From positions 1-64,000 of the forward strand of contig NZ_LGDW01000002.1 in assembly GCF_001280005.1 (NCBI RefSeq): DNA of 64,000 nt, written 5' to 3'. The notes under the pieces are model-generated. The model was not told where the DNA came from. It saw only the letters and a list, made by a program, of their open reading frames with translations, and did no database searches. Position 1 is the stretch's first letter. Each line of letters starts with the position of its first letter. Source of the DNA: Streptomyces sp. NRRL WC-3618. Lineage in GTDB: Bacteria > Actinomycetota > Actinomycetes > Streptomycetales > Streptomycetaceae. Below, piece by piece: positions 43,161 to 51,702 of this stretch. The position numbers and the translations under genes were made by a program.

Positions 43161-43760
43161 TCACGACGGGGGAGGCGTGGGCCCGGGGGCGGGGCGGACG
43201 AAGACGATCTCCTTCGCCGTGGTGATCCGGGCGCCCATGTTGCGCTCCATCATCTCCAGGGCGGCGGACTCCAGACGCGGATGGATGGACGCGACGGCGT
43301 CCCTGGGCACCGTGACCCCGAGATGGCGGATGTGCGCGTCCAGGGCGGAGTAAAGGACACACTGCTCGGTGACCTGACCGCTCAGCACTATGTGCCTGAC
43401 GCCCAGTCGCGACAGGAGGTAGGACAGTGGTGTCTCGTAGAAGGCGGAATGGCGCGCCTTGACCACGAAGAGTGACTCGTCGTCCGGCGTTATCGGCTTG
43501 ATCAGGTCGGCGTGCGGTCCGGACAGCGCGGTGTCCACGAGCTCTCCGTGGTGTGAGCGCCACAGCCCGAAATTGTCGTTCGCGTAGATCACCGGCACAT
43601 CCGCGCTTCGGGCCCGGCCGATCAGTTCCGCCACGACGGGTACGACACGTTCGGCGGACCGTACGAGCAGCTCGGCGTCCTCGTGTTCGTACGTGTTGAT
43701 CATGTCGACCACGACGAGAGCGAGTCCAGCCGTTGTCGTCGTGCCTGTGGGCCGCTCCAT
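43161..43760 (-). CDS. Isochorismatase-family cysteine hydrolase
   Basis: A 199-aa isochorismatase-fold hydrolase. The catalytic triad is visible: D in LALVVVDMINTYEH, K in LFVVKARHSAFYET and C in LSGQVTEQCVLYSALDAHIR. The presence of the cysteine points to an amidohydrolase (nicotinamidase- or N-carbamoyl-type) rather than true isochorismatase. ATG at 43760; the ribosome site is weak. It stands alone between the plus-strand HAD gene and an alpha/beta hydrolase. Confidence 0.86.
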   Translation of the reverse strand: MERPTGTTTTAGLALVVVDMINTYEHEDAELLVRSAERVVPVVAELIGRARSADVPVIYANDNFGLWRSHHGELVDTALSGPHADLIKPITPDDESLFVVKARHSAFYETPLSYLLSRLGVRHIVLSGQVTEQCVLYSALDAHIRHLGVTVPRDAVASIHPRLESAALEMMERNMGARITTAKEIVFVRPAPGPTPPPS

Positions 43761-43998
43761 GGTTTCGCCGCCCGTCGTGTGCTGTCAGGGCTGTTCGGGG
43801 ACGCGGTGCCGAGTACCCGGTGCGCCGAGGGGTTTAACAAGGCCCTCCGTGATCTGGTCGGTGCTCCAGTTCCGGCTACCGGCGGAATTCGTTGACCTGC
43901 GGAAACGTAGCTCGTGATGGGTGGATCCCCCGTGTTGAGGTCTGAGGGTTCCCGGGTGGACTTCCCTACGTCGACGTCGTCCGTTGGCTCCTCGGGCG

Positions 43999-44805
43999 TT
44001 ATGCCGGACCGCCGTCTGATGGTGTGCCCGTGGCGCGCCGGACGGGGAACATCGTTGGGATCGGATCGTTCGTGAGGAAGTCGACAATGAGCTGGTTGAC
44101 CTGCTGGGGCTTCTCCATCGCCAGCGCGTGAGAGGTTCCCGGGACGACGGCCAGTTCGGAGTCGGGAATCGCGCGATACAGGGCGATCGTGTGTTCGAGT
44201 GTGATCAGGTCGTCGTCGCCAACGAGGACGAGGGTGGGCGCGCTGAGGCGAGCCAGGTCCTCGGTGGAGATGGTGGGCTGCGTGCGGATCATGTCGGCCA
44301 TCTTGTTCACGACGACCGGCCAGTGGGCGGCGCCGTCGGGCGACGCGACTTCGTACATCCCGCGGAACCCCGCCATGGCGGGAGCATCCGCCGACATGTT
44401 GTCCAGCATCGCCGGCGCCGCGGAGCTCTCCGGGGCGGGGAGGAAGTTGGCCCCCATGGCCACAACCTTCCGAACCAGGTCGGGGCGGGCGATGGCGACG
44501 AGTAGGGCGACGATCCCGCCGTCGCTCCATCCGACGAGATGGGCCGGGCCGCCGACGACCGACTCCAGGAAGGCGATGGTGTCATCGGCCATGTCCTGGT
44601 ACGAGAGCGGCCCTTCAACGTCGGGCGTATGCCCGTGCCCGCGACGCTCGGGCAGGAACAGGCTGTACCTCGCCGCGAGGGCGGCCCGCTGGGCCCCCCA
44701 GATCTCATTTGTGCACAAGCCGCCGTGAAGGAGGAGCAGCGGGTCACCGGCGCCCTCCACCTCGTACCACGTCTTCACGCCGGGTAGCTCCACGTATCCG
44801 CTCAT
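43999..44805 (-). CDS. Alpha/beta hydrolase
   Basis: A 268-aa alpha/beta-fold hydrolase with the oxyanion-hole region LLLLHGGLCTNEIWG, the nucleophile elbow VGWSDGGIVAL (G-x-S-x-G), the acid in LVGDDDLITLEH and the histidine in PGTSHALAMEKP. An esterase, lactonase or dehalogenase role cannot be chosen from sequence. ATG at 44805 (MSGYVELPGVKTWYE) has ggagagg upstream; the 11 extra residues from 44838 are unlikely. The 3' region to the isochorismatase gene (238 bp) shows no gene. Confidence 0.87.
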   Translation of the reverse strand: MSGYVELPGVKTWYEVEGAGDPLLLLHGGLCTNEIWGAQRAALAARYSLFLPERRGHGHTPDVEGPLSYQDMADDTIAFLESVVGGPAHLVGWSDGGIVALLVAIARPDLVRKVVAMGANFLPAPESSAAPAMLDNMSADAPAMAGFRGMYEVASPDGAAHWPVVVNKMADMIRTQPTISTEDLARLSAPTLVLVGDDDLITLEHTIALYRAIPDSELAVVPGTSHALAMEKPQQVNQLIVDFLTNDPIPTMFPVRRATGTPSDGGPA

Positions 44806-45068
44806 CGCCACAAGCCTCTCCAGAGTGCTGCCGTTCACCCTCAGTCTCCGCAGCCGATTGAATCACCCGAACGCGACAGTGCGGCTGAGCGCCCAGGTGT
44901 GTTCACGCCTGCTGTCTTTTGCTGTCGACCTGGCTGCCGGGAATCGAGCAATGCTCACTACCTGTGGATCAGTTCCGGAGGGCACGCGAAGGGCGTACCT
45001 TCCCGAATGATCCTTTGATGGTCACCGAGTGGGCCGGCGTTGCGAGCGCCGGTCGGGAAGGCACGCCC

Positions 45069-45690
45069 GTGCTCACCGTGGTGAATGACGACGCCGCCAC
45101 GCGAGACGGCTCCCTGATCGATGAGATCGTGCGCGAGGGCGCCCGCCGCATGCTGGCCGCGGCGCTGGAGGCGGAAGTCAACCAGTACATAGTCGAGTTG
45201 GCGGCCGAGACCGACGAGCGTGGGCGCCGCATGGTCGTCCGCAACGGCCACCACCGGCCCCGCACCGGGGTGACCCCAGCCGGACCCGTCGAGGTCACCG
45301 CGCCGCGGGTGAACGACCGCCGCATCGACGAGGCCACCGGTGAGCGGAAGCGGTTCTCCTCGAAGATCCTGCCGCCGTGGTGCCACAAGTCACCGAAGGT
45401 CAGCGAGGTGCTGCCGATGCTCTACCTGCACGGTCTGTCGTCTGGGGACTTCGTGCCCGCGCTGGAGAAGTTCCCCGCCGTGCCGCCGAGGGCGACGGCG
45501 CGGCATGCGCGACCCGGAACTGGTCGTCGGCGACGGCGCGATGGGACTGTGGCGGGCGCTGGCCGAGGTGTTCCCCGCCGCCCGCCATCAGCGGTGCTGG
45601 GTTCACATGGCCCGAAATGTCACCAACGCCCTGCCGAAGTCCGCGCAACCGGGCGCGACGAAGGCGATGCAGGAGATCTTTCCTTTGCCC
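45069..45690 (+). mobile_element. IS256-family transposase remnant
   Basis: A Mutator/IS256-type transposase with an intact N-terminal part (SLIDEIVREGARRMLAAALE, VRNGHHRPRTG, KILPPWCHKSPKVSEVLPML, LHGLSSGDFVPAL) from a GTG at 45069. At about 45480 the frame and sequence jump. A second piece, in another frame from about 45504, reads ELVVGDGAMGLWRALAEVFP and HQRCWVHMARNVTNALPK, which is the catalytic-core DGAxGLW and CxxH region. The segment between and the whole C-terminus are missing, so it is non-functional. No clear terminal inverted repeats were found. It interrupts the N-terminal half of the following glycosyltransferase fragment's gene neighbourhood. Confidence 0.85.
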
Positions 45691-45919
45691 CTCCTCGCCT
45701 TGCGGACAGCCGCCCGGGACTGACGACCTCGGACGCCGACGCCATGTGGCGTCGGCGGACAAGCAGGGCGATCGGGGTACCGCGATGACGGCTCGTGTCA
45801 CCGGCAGCTGGCGAAGGGGGACCACCTTCCCGATCGGACCAGGCCCGGACGACTAGGCGTTTCGCGGTGTTCGCCGCCGGGAACCCGGCGGGCCCCCGAC
45901 GCAGACGAGAGGAACGGAC

Positions 45920-46396
45920 ATGGGCCCGGCGCCCGATCTGCCCGGAACCCAGGTCCTCGGCTTCCTCGCCTGCGCCTCCGTCGTCCGCCGCAGCGCCTAC
46001 CTGGACGTGGGCGGCTTCCACCCGGTGCTGTTCTTCGGTGGCGAGGAGACCCTGCTCGCCTACGACCTCGCCGCCCGCGGCTGGGGCGTCACCCACTGCC
46101 CTGACGTGGTCGCCCACCACCACCCGGCACCGTCGCCCCGCAACGGCCGCTCGGCCACCGTCCGCCGCAACGCCCTGCTCACCGCATGGCTGCGCCGCCC
46201 CCTTCCCTACGCGCTCGCCCGTACCGTGGAACTGGCCACCGAGGCCCGGTGTGATCCCGACGCCCGCCAGGCCCTGCGCGAGGCCCTCGCCCGCCTGCCC
46301 GCCGCACTGGGCGCGCGTCGGCCGCTGCCCCCGGATGTCGAACATGCCGCCCGCAAGCTTGAAACCGCGGCCGCAGCCATCGGAGCAACGACATGA
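45920..46396 (+). pseudogene. Family 2 glycosyltransferase, C-terminal half only
   Basis: A 158-aa frame aligning with the C-terminal half of the next gene: PGTQVLGFLACASVVRRSAY and LFFGGEETLLAYDLAARGWG correspond to PALGSFLAAATVLRADAFRA and LWLGGEEELLAADLAADGWW. The nucleotide-binding GT-A half and DxD motif are absent. It still has an ATG with agagga upstream and overlaps the next start (ATGA), so it may be translated, but it cannot be an active transferase. An IS256-linked deletion probably removed the front. The pair arose by tandem duplication. Confidence 0.75.
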
Positions 46397-47289
46397 CCGA
46401 TCCCCGCACGACCGTCCTCGTCATCACCCACAACCGCCGCCCCGAACTGCTGCGTACCCTCGACCGGTTGGCCGAACTGCCGGAGCGGCCCCAGGTGATC
46501 GTCACCGACAACGCCTCCACCGACGGCACCGCCGAAGCCGTCACCCGCCACCACCCCCAGGTACTGCTGCTCTGCCCCGGCCGCAACCTCGGCGCCGTCG
46601 GACGAAACCTCGCCATGCACCAGGTGCGGACACCCTACGTGGCCTTCTGCGACGACGACTCCTGGTGGGCTCCCGGCTCCCTGACCGGGGCCGCCGACCT
46701 GCTCGACCGGCACCCCGCGGTCGGCGCGGTCACGGCACGCATCATCGTCGAACCCGACGGCACGGAAGACCCGATCGTCACCGAACTGCGCAACTCGCCC
46801 ATCCCCGGGCCTGACTGGCTGCCCGGACCGGCGCTCGGCTCCTTCCTCGCCGCCGCGACCGTACTGCGCGCCGACGCGTTCCGGGCTGCCGGCGGCTTCC
46901 ACCCCAGGCTGTGGCTCGGGGGCGAGGAGGAGCTGCTCGCCGCGGATCTCGCCGCCGATGGCTGGTGGCTGACATACGCCGACCACCTGACGGTCCACCA
47001 CCAGCCGTCGGCCGTCCGGGACGCCACGCTGCGCCGCGCCCACGGCATCCGCAACACGCTGTGGTTCACCTGGCTGCGCCGCCCGGCCGGCCGGGCCCTG
47101 CGCCGCACCCTGAACCTCGCCCGCACCGTCCCGCGCGACACCGCCTCCCTGCACGCCTTCGCCGAGGCCGCGGCCGCACTGCCGTGGGTACTGCGCGAAC
47201 GGCGGGTGCTGCCCGCGGAGGTCGAGTCCCGGCTGCGACTCCTGGAGGCCGCACAGCGCCAGTCGACCGCCCGCCAGTACGTAGGCTGA
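46393..47289 (+). CDS. Family 2 glycosyltransferase
   Basis: A 298-aa GT2 enzyme with VLVITHNRRPELLRTLDR at the N-terminus, VTDNASTDGTAEAV for nucleotide binding, the DxD-like FCDDDSWWAPGS and the acceptor-side LGGEEELLAADLA. It is a single-domain cytoplasmic protein with no membrane helix. The start overlaps the truncated paralogue before it. The genes around are a pyruvyl transferase and a truncated GT, so a small surface-glycan or wall-polymer locus may once have existed here. A strong terminator overlaps its stop codon. Confidence 0.88.
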   Translation: MTDPRTTVLVITHNRRPELLRTLDRLAELPERPQVIVTDNASTDGTAEAVTRHHPQVLLLCPGRNLGAVGRNLAMHQVRTPYVAFCDDDSWWAPGSLTGAADLLDRHPAVGAVTARIIVEPDGTEDPIVTELRNSPIPGPDWLPGPALGSFLAAATVLRADAFRAAGGFHPRLWLGGEEELLAADLAADGWWLTYADHLTVHHQPSAVRDATLRRAHGIRNTLWFTWLRRPAGRALRRTLNLARTVPRDTASLHAFAEAAAALPWVLRERRVLPAEVESRLRLLEAAQRQSTARQYVG

Positions 47290-47320
47290 GCGGGGCCGCG
47301 CGTCCTGGGCGGCCCCGCTC
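47288..47320. terminator. Hairpin terminator after GT2
   Basis: An 11-bp perfect stem (gagcggggccg / cggccccgctc) with an 11-base loop begins within the TGA stop codon of the glycosyltransferase gene. The small minus-strand gene ends about 20 bp further on, so it may serve both strands. Confidence 0.8.
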
Positions 47321-47341
47321 AGGGGGAGACAACGGGCGGCT

Positions 47342-47551
47342 TCAGTCGGCGTTCTCGGGGCGTTCGCCCTTCGGGCCGCGGCCGCGCTCGGTGCGAGGTC
47401 CCTGACTCTGCCACTTCGGATCCTGTTGCAGGGAATCGTTGGCGGCCTCGTTGGCGTCCTGGCCGGAAACCCCCGACTGCTCTGCCTCCTTGCGCAACCT
47501 GGCCCTCTTCGTGTCGTACTTCTTGCCTCCGGGCTCGGGCGCGATGATCAC
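47342..47551 (-). CDS. Small charged hypothetical protein
   Basis: A highly charged protein of about 69 aa: KKYDTKRARLRKEAEQSGVS then DANEAANDSLQQDPKWQ and a basic Gly/Arg-rich tail. Similar small proteins with a YDTKRxRLRxEAE start are common in streptomycetes, and their function is unknown. The start is uncertain: GTG at 47551 has aggag directly before it, while the frame stays open to 47725 without similarity. No membrane segment. Confidence 0.5.
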   Translation of the reverse strand: MIIAPEPGGKKYDTKRARLRKEAEQSGVSGQDANEAANDSLQQDPKWQSQGPRTERGRGPKGERPENAD

Positions 47552-47728
47552 CTCCTGGTGCCGGGTGCCCCACGCCTCGCAGGCAGAGACTCCCGGCACG
47601 CTGCCGACTCCGTCCACCGGCACCGCAGCCGTAGGACGGAGTACAACGTCAGGGACCAGACAGCGGCGAAGGCCCAGATCCAGCGTGCGCATCCACCGGT
47701 CGCGGCGCAGGGCGCTTTCGATCACCGG

Positions 47729-48676
47729 CTAACCGGTGGCGCCCGGCCGAAGGGCCTGGACAAGATCCTCCGCGCCGTCCGAAGTGACACCTCGGCGGAA
47801 CCGGGCACCGATCTCGCGGGCGCGCCCTCGGCCCACGGCCGCACACCATTCCCACCACTGGTCCAGCACGGATGTCTCGAGCCGCTCGGCGGGGACGAGT
47901 GCGGGCCAGCCGCAGGCGCGTGCCTGCGCCGTCACCTTCGCGCCGCCCTCGACCGGGTCGACGGCCAGCGCGGGAACCCCGGCACGCAGGGCGAGCACCA
48001 TCCCGTGCAGCCGGTCGGTGACGACCAGGTCGAGCCGGGAGAGTATCGACTCCAGCTGGGCGGGTGTCGCACTCAACCGCCAGTCGCGCACGTCGAGCCG
48101 GGTCTCGAGCTCCAGGCGCGCACAGTCCCGGCGGGACAGCCAGCGTGTCACCTCGTCGGCAACCCGCGCATGCTGCCGACGTGCTCCGTACTCCTGCTGA
48201 CCGTGGGTGAGGATCACCCCGACCACGGGACAGGCGGGGAGGGCGGGCGCGCCGGCTGCCAGGTCCGGCATTGGCTCAGTACCGGGAGCGTCCCGCGCCA
48301 GCACGCGGTGGAACCCGGTGACGGCGGGGCTGCCGGGGTCGACGACGGAGGTGCCCACGGCGATCCGCACGCAGTGCGCGAACCGCCGGTGCAGTTCCTC
48401 GATCTGCGGACCGTGCAGGGGACCGCAGACGAACACCAGGTGGGAGTAGTCCTCGGGGCGGACCTGCGCCAAGGACAGGCCCTCCGGCCGGAATTGGGGG
48501 CTCCAGGCCACATCGTGGTCCAGCCCCACCCGTCGCAAAGCCTCCTGCACCCGGTTCAGCGCGAGCACGTCCCCGGCGGTCGCCTCCCCGTCCAGGAAGG
48601 CGAACCACCCCGTCAGCAGGATCCGCGGTCGCTCTGCCACAGCGGCCGGGTGCCCTGCCGTCGTACGGGCAATCAC
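47729..48676 (-). CDS. Polysaccharide pyruvyl transferase family protein
   Basis: A 315-aa protein of the PS_pyruv_trans (CsaB/WcaK) family, GT-B-like enzymes that add ketal pyruvate from PEP to sugars of wall polymers and exopolysaccharides. The N-terminus has RILLTGWFAFLDGEATAGD, and the C-terminal signature is DLVVTDRLHGMVLALRAGVP followed by ALAVDP, with the conserved R-L-H. The GTG start at 48676 is tentative because the ribosome site is weak. It probably belonged with the neighbouring glycosyltransferases in surface-glycan synthesis. Confidence 0.83.
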   Translation of the reverse strand: MIARTTAGHPAAVAERPRILLTGWFAFLDGEATAGDVLALNRVQEALRRVGLDHDVAWSPQFRPEGLSLAQVRPEDYSHLVFVCGPLHGPQIEELHRRFAHCVRIAVGTSVVDPGSPAVTGFHRVLARDAPGTEPMPDLAAGAPALPACPVVGVILTHGQQEYGARRQHARVADEVTRWLSRRDCARLELETRLDVRDWRLSATPAQLESILSRLDLVVTDRLHGMVLALRAGVPALAVDPVEGGAKVTAQARACGWPALVPAERLETSVLDQWWEWCAAVGRGRAREIGARFRRGVTSDGAEDLVQALRPGATG

Positions 48677-48860
48677 CGTGACGGAACCAGCCGGGGTAGC
48701 TGCTCCCCTGGGCCGCGCAGCGGTACGGCGGCGCCCATCGGCGCCGTACCGGTTTCAGTTGTCAGGGAGCCCCTGCCCCACGAGTGAGCCGCCACCTCTC
48801 ACATGGTGACAGGCCGGCCCGATTCCGCCGGGGGCCGCACGGGACGCGGGACGTCAGACC

Positions 48861-48944
48861 GTGAGGACGTTGCTCTCCGGAACACTGCTCGTGACCGTGG
48901 TCGGCCTTGCGTACGTCATGACGCCGGCACTGATGCACCGATGA
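48861..48944 (+). CDS. Possible 27-aa membrane peptide
   Basis: A very short frame, GTG start, MRTLLSGTLLVTVVGLAYVM then TPALMHR, is one hydrophobic helix with basic ends. Its TGA overlaps the ATG of the next short frame (ATGA). No strong ribosome site is seen, and it may be chance or debris. It lies in a 690-bp gap (48677-49366) that otherwise holds no gene. Confidence 0.3.
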   Translation: MRTLLSGTLLVTVVGLAYVMTPALMHR

Positions 48945-49087
48945 CCCCCGCACCGGAGCAGGGCGGGGACACCACACGACGCGCACGGCGTGGTGTGCGT
49001 CGCTTTCTCCACCACAACAGCCTCGGCCCGTTCTTCCTGACCACGTTCCTGCCCGCCCTCATCGGACAGGCCCTTGCAGGACAGTAG
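48941..49087 (+). pseudogene. DUF6766-like N-terminal fragment
   Basis: A 48-aa frame ending VRRFLHHNSLGPFFLTTFLP and ALIGQALAGQ, then a TAG. This resembles the first ~35 residues of DUF6766 membrane proteins (RFxRxNxLTxxF...LxGQALAG), which normally continue for 150 or more residues. Nothing similar follows, so it looks truncated. It overlaps the preceding 27-aa frame by four bases. Confidence 0.35.
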
Positions 49088-49366
49088 GGCCGCTCGGGCC
49101 CCGTGGCGGGGGTCGGATCCCCTGGCAGTCGTGCGGGAGCAATGGGGAGTGTGCCGACACCGGTGAGGCAGCACTGTGGGGGGCGGGCAGGAGCCACCAG
49201 GAATGATTCAAGTGATCACGCGTGAAGCTTGCGCGAGCAGCTTCCTGGACCCCGCCTGTTCTGCGTTCACGCCGCTCTCTGTTCTCGTGTTCGGACCAGT
49301 GGGGCATGTGGCAGCCGCGCGGTCTCCCCGAGGCGTGGCATGGGGCGGGGCGGTTACTCGTCCGTC

Positions 49367-50179
49367 ATGACTGACACACGGCCACTCGCCCTGATCACCG
49401 GTGCGTCCAGCGGAATCGGCCACGAGCTGGCCCGGCAGTTCGCGCTCCACGGTTACGACCTCGTGGTGAACGCCGAAGACGAGTCGTTGGAGTCCGCCGC
49501 CCAAGATCTGCGGAACTTGGGCGTGGAGGTCCAAGCTGTGCGCGCCGATCTCCGGACCAGCGAAGGACGGTTCCGGCTCCTGGACGCGCTCGACGGCCTG
49601 ACGGTCGATGTCGCCGCCCTCAATGCCGGGGTGGGCCAAGGCGGAGCCTTCGTGGACACCGACCTCGCCGACGACCAAGAAGTCATCGACCTCAACGTCA
49701 CCGCGACCGTGCGGCTGGCCAAGCCGCTGCTTCGAGCCATGGTGGCGCGTGGCGCGGGCCGGCTCGCCTTCACCTCGTCCGTGGCGTCGATGATGCCGGG
49801 GTCCTTCCAGCCCGTTTACAACGCGTCCAAGTCGTTCGTGCAGTCCTTCGCCCAAGCGCTGGCGGAGGAGGTGAAGGATACCGGCGTGGCCGTCACCTCG
49901 GTCATGCCGGGCCCGACGGACACGGACTTTTTCGACCGGGCGGGCATGGCGGACGACACCCGGTTCGGCACCATGGACAAGGACGATCCCGCGCAGGTGG
50001 CCGAGCAGGCGTTCCGAGCGATCGTGGAGGGCGAGAAGAAGGCCGTGACAGGGTCGCTGAAGGCCAAGGCGCAGGGCTTGGCCGGGAAGGTGCTGCCAGA
50101 CGGAGTCAAGGCGGCGGCCCACCGACGGCTGGCGGAACCGGGGACTGGTGCTCAAGAGAGTTCCGGGCGGCAGGAGTGA
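49367..50179 (+). CDS. Short-chain dehydrogenase/reductase
   Basis: A 270-aa classical SDR. The cofactor motif is ITGASSGIGHELARQF, followed by the NAG block (LNAGVGQGG), the catalytic serine in FTSSVASMMPGS and the Y-x3-K in VYNASKSFVQ. DLVVNAEDE after the second strand suggests NADP or NAD use without certainty. Similar actinobacterial proteins are annotated as DltE-like oxidoreductases. ATG at 49367 begins the conserved domain; the 46-residue upstream extension is not similar to anything. The substrate is unknown. Confidence 0.87.
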   Translation: MTDTRPLALITGASSGIGHELARQFALHGYDLVVNAEDESLESAAQDLRNLGVEVQAVRADLRTSEGRFRLLDALDGLTVDVAALNAGVGQGGAFVDTDLADDQEVIDLNVTATVRLAKPLLRAMVARGAGRLAFTSSVASMMPGSFQPVYNASKSFVQSFAQALAEEVKDTGVAVTSVMPGPTDTDFFDRAGMADDTRFGTMDKDDPAQVAEQAFRAIVEGEKKAVTGSLKAKAQGLAGKVLPDGVKAAAHRRLAEPGTGAQESSGRQE

Positions 50180-50250
50180 TGCGGGGGTGACCTGTCGGTG
50201 GCTGAACCGCGCCGGTGTCGTGCGGGCCGCCACGGGAACTCCCAGGGGCC

Positions 50251-50910
50251 ATGACTGCCCACCGACTGGTTCCCGAGTCTCTGGCCCTGCTGAGCGAGGG
50301 CTACGCCTGGCTGCCCGACCTGATGCGCGCCGAGAACGACGCGGCGCTGAACCTCCGCCTTCTTGGCGTCCCGGCCCTGGCGGTACGGGGCCCGGACGCG
50401 GTCCGCTTCTTCTACGACGAGGAGCACGTGCGCCGGCACGGGGCGCTCCCCGGCCCGGTGCTGAGCACCCTCTTCGGCCACGGCGCGGTCCAGGCAGGAA
50501 CAGCGGTTCGCCGCCCTCGTCACCGAGGTGAGGTCCGGCACGGCCCAGGTCCCCGCGGGTTCGGTGCTGGACCGCGTCTGCCGCCACCTCGACGCCGCGG
50601 GCACGGAGCTGACGCCCCGGATCGCCGCGGTGGAACTGCTCAACGTCATCCGGCCCACCACCGCGCTGAGCTGGTTCGTGGCCTTTTCCGCGCACGCCCT
50701 GCACCTCTGGCCGGAGCACAAGGAGCGGCTCCGATCGGGCGAGGCTGGATTCGCCACGGCATTCGCCCACGAGGTCCGCCGGTTCTACCCCTCGCGCCGT
50801 TCCTCGGCGGCCAGGCCATCACCGACCTGACCTGGCAGGGCCGCCACGTCCCGGCCGGCGGCCTCGTCCTGCTGGACGTCTACGGTCAGAACCACGACGA
50901 GCGGCTTCCG
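50251..50910 (+). pseudogene. Cytochrome P450 (CYP152 peroxygenase-like) remnant
   Basis: Pieces of a fatty-acid-peroxygenase-type P450 are spread over two frames. The N-terminus MTAHRLVPESLALLSEGYAW and FFYDEEHVRRHGALPGPV breaks at about 50497 with loss of a large segment. The middle part in another frame contains LLNVIRPTTALSWFVAFSAH and the helix-K-like EVRRFYP. Back in the first frame, FLGGQAITDLTWQGRHVPAG and LLDVYGQNHD follow. The haem-cysteine loop is absent, replaced by the start of a DUF2071 gene. Deletion and frameshift make it inactive. Confidence 0.72.
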
Positions 50911-50967
50911 CCCGCCGTGCCGGTGCCCGTGTGTTTCCTTCGATCGTGCGCGGGGGACCCGACGCCC

Positions 50968-51702
50968 GTGGTGGCATACGGAGCAGAACAGCGGGTGCGC
51001 CTGCCGGCGCTGCGGGCGGGCTGGCTGACGCAGACGTTCGTCCACTGGCCGTTCCGGCCCGAGGCGGTCCAGGCGCTTCTGCCCGGGGGGCTGGTCGTGG
51101 ACGAGTACGAGGGGGCCGCCTGGGTGGGGTTCACTCCCTTTGTCATGGCGGACGTGCGACCACCTGGTGTTCCCGCCTCGCTGCCCGGCCTGCCGACGTT
51201 CGCGGAGACCAACCTGCGCACGTACGTACGGCACCGTGACGGCCGGGACGGGCTCTGGTTCCTGTCCATCGAGGTCGCCTTCCCCCCGATGGTGGCGGCC
51301 CGTGCCATCGGCGCACCGTACAACCCGGGGACCCTCCGGGTGTCCACGGACGGGGACACCGTCTCGTACTCCGGTTCCCGATGGATCGGTGACGCCTCCT
51401 ACCGCCTGGTCGTCCGGCCTGGCGACCCGATCGATCCGACGGAGCGGGATGTGTGGCTGACCTCGCGCTGGCGGGCGTACACGCGCAGGTTCGGCATGCT
51501 CTGGGAGACGCCCGTCGAGCACGAGCCGTGGCCGCTGGCCGACGCCGGCGTCGATGTACTGGAGGAGACGCTGACCGTCGCGGCGGGCCTGCGGGAAGCC
51601 CCCCTCGGTGAGCCGCTGGTGCACTTCTCGGAAGGAGTCAGGCATGTACGGCTCGGGCCCTCCAGGCCATGCGGCCCGGAGCGCGTCTCCCAGCTCTCCT
51701 GA
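50968..51702 (+). CDS. DUF2071 (YqjF-like) protein
   Basis: A protein of about 244 aa matching the DUF2071/YqjF acetoacetate-decarboxylase-like fold: LTQTFVHWPFRPEAVQALLP then EYEGAAWVGFTPFVMADVRP, FAETNLRTYVRHRDGRDGLW, LSIEVAFPPMVAARA, and a late WLTSRWRAYTR. Function is unknown. The frame is open all the way from the decayed P450 upstream. The GTG at 50968 is simply the first start near the conserved region and has no good ribosome site, so the natural start may have been lost in the same deletion. It overlaps the next gene by 59 bp. Confidence 0.65.
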   Translation: MVAYGAEQRVRLPALRAGWLTQTFVHWPFRPEAVQALLPGGLVVDEYEGAAWVGFTPFVMADVRPPGVPASLPGLPTFAETNLRTYVRHRDGRDGLWFLSIEVAFPPMVAARAIGAPYNPGTLRVSTDGDTVSYSGSRWIGDASYRLVVRPGDPIDPTERDVWLTSRWRAYTRRFGMLWETPVEHEPWPLADAGVDVLEETLTVAAGLREAPLGEPLVHFSEGVRHVRLGPSRPCGPERVSQLS

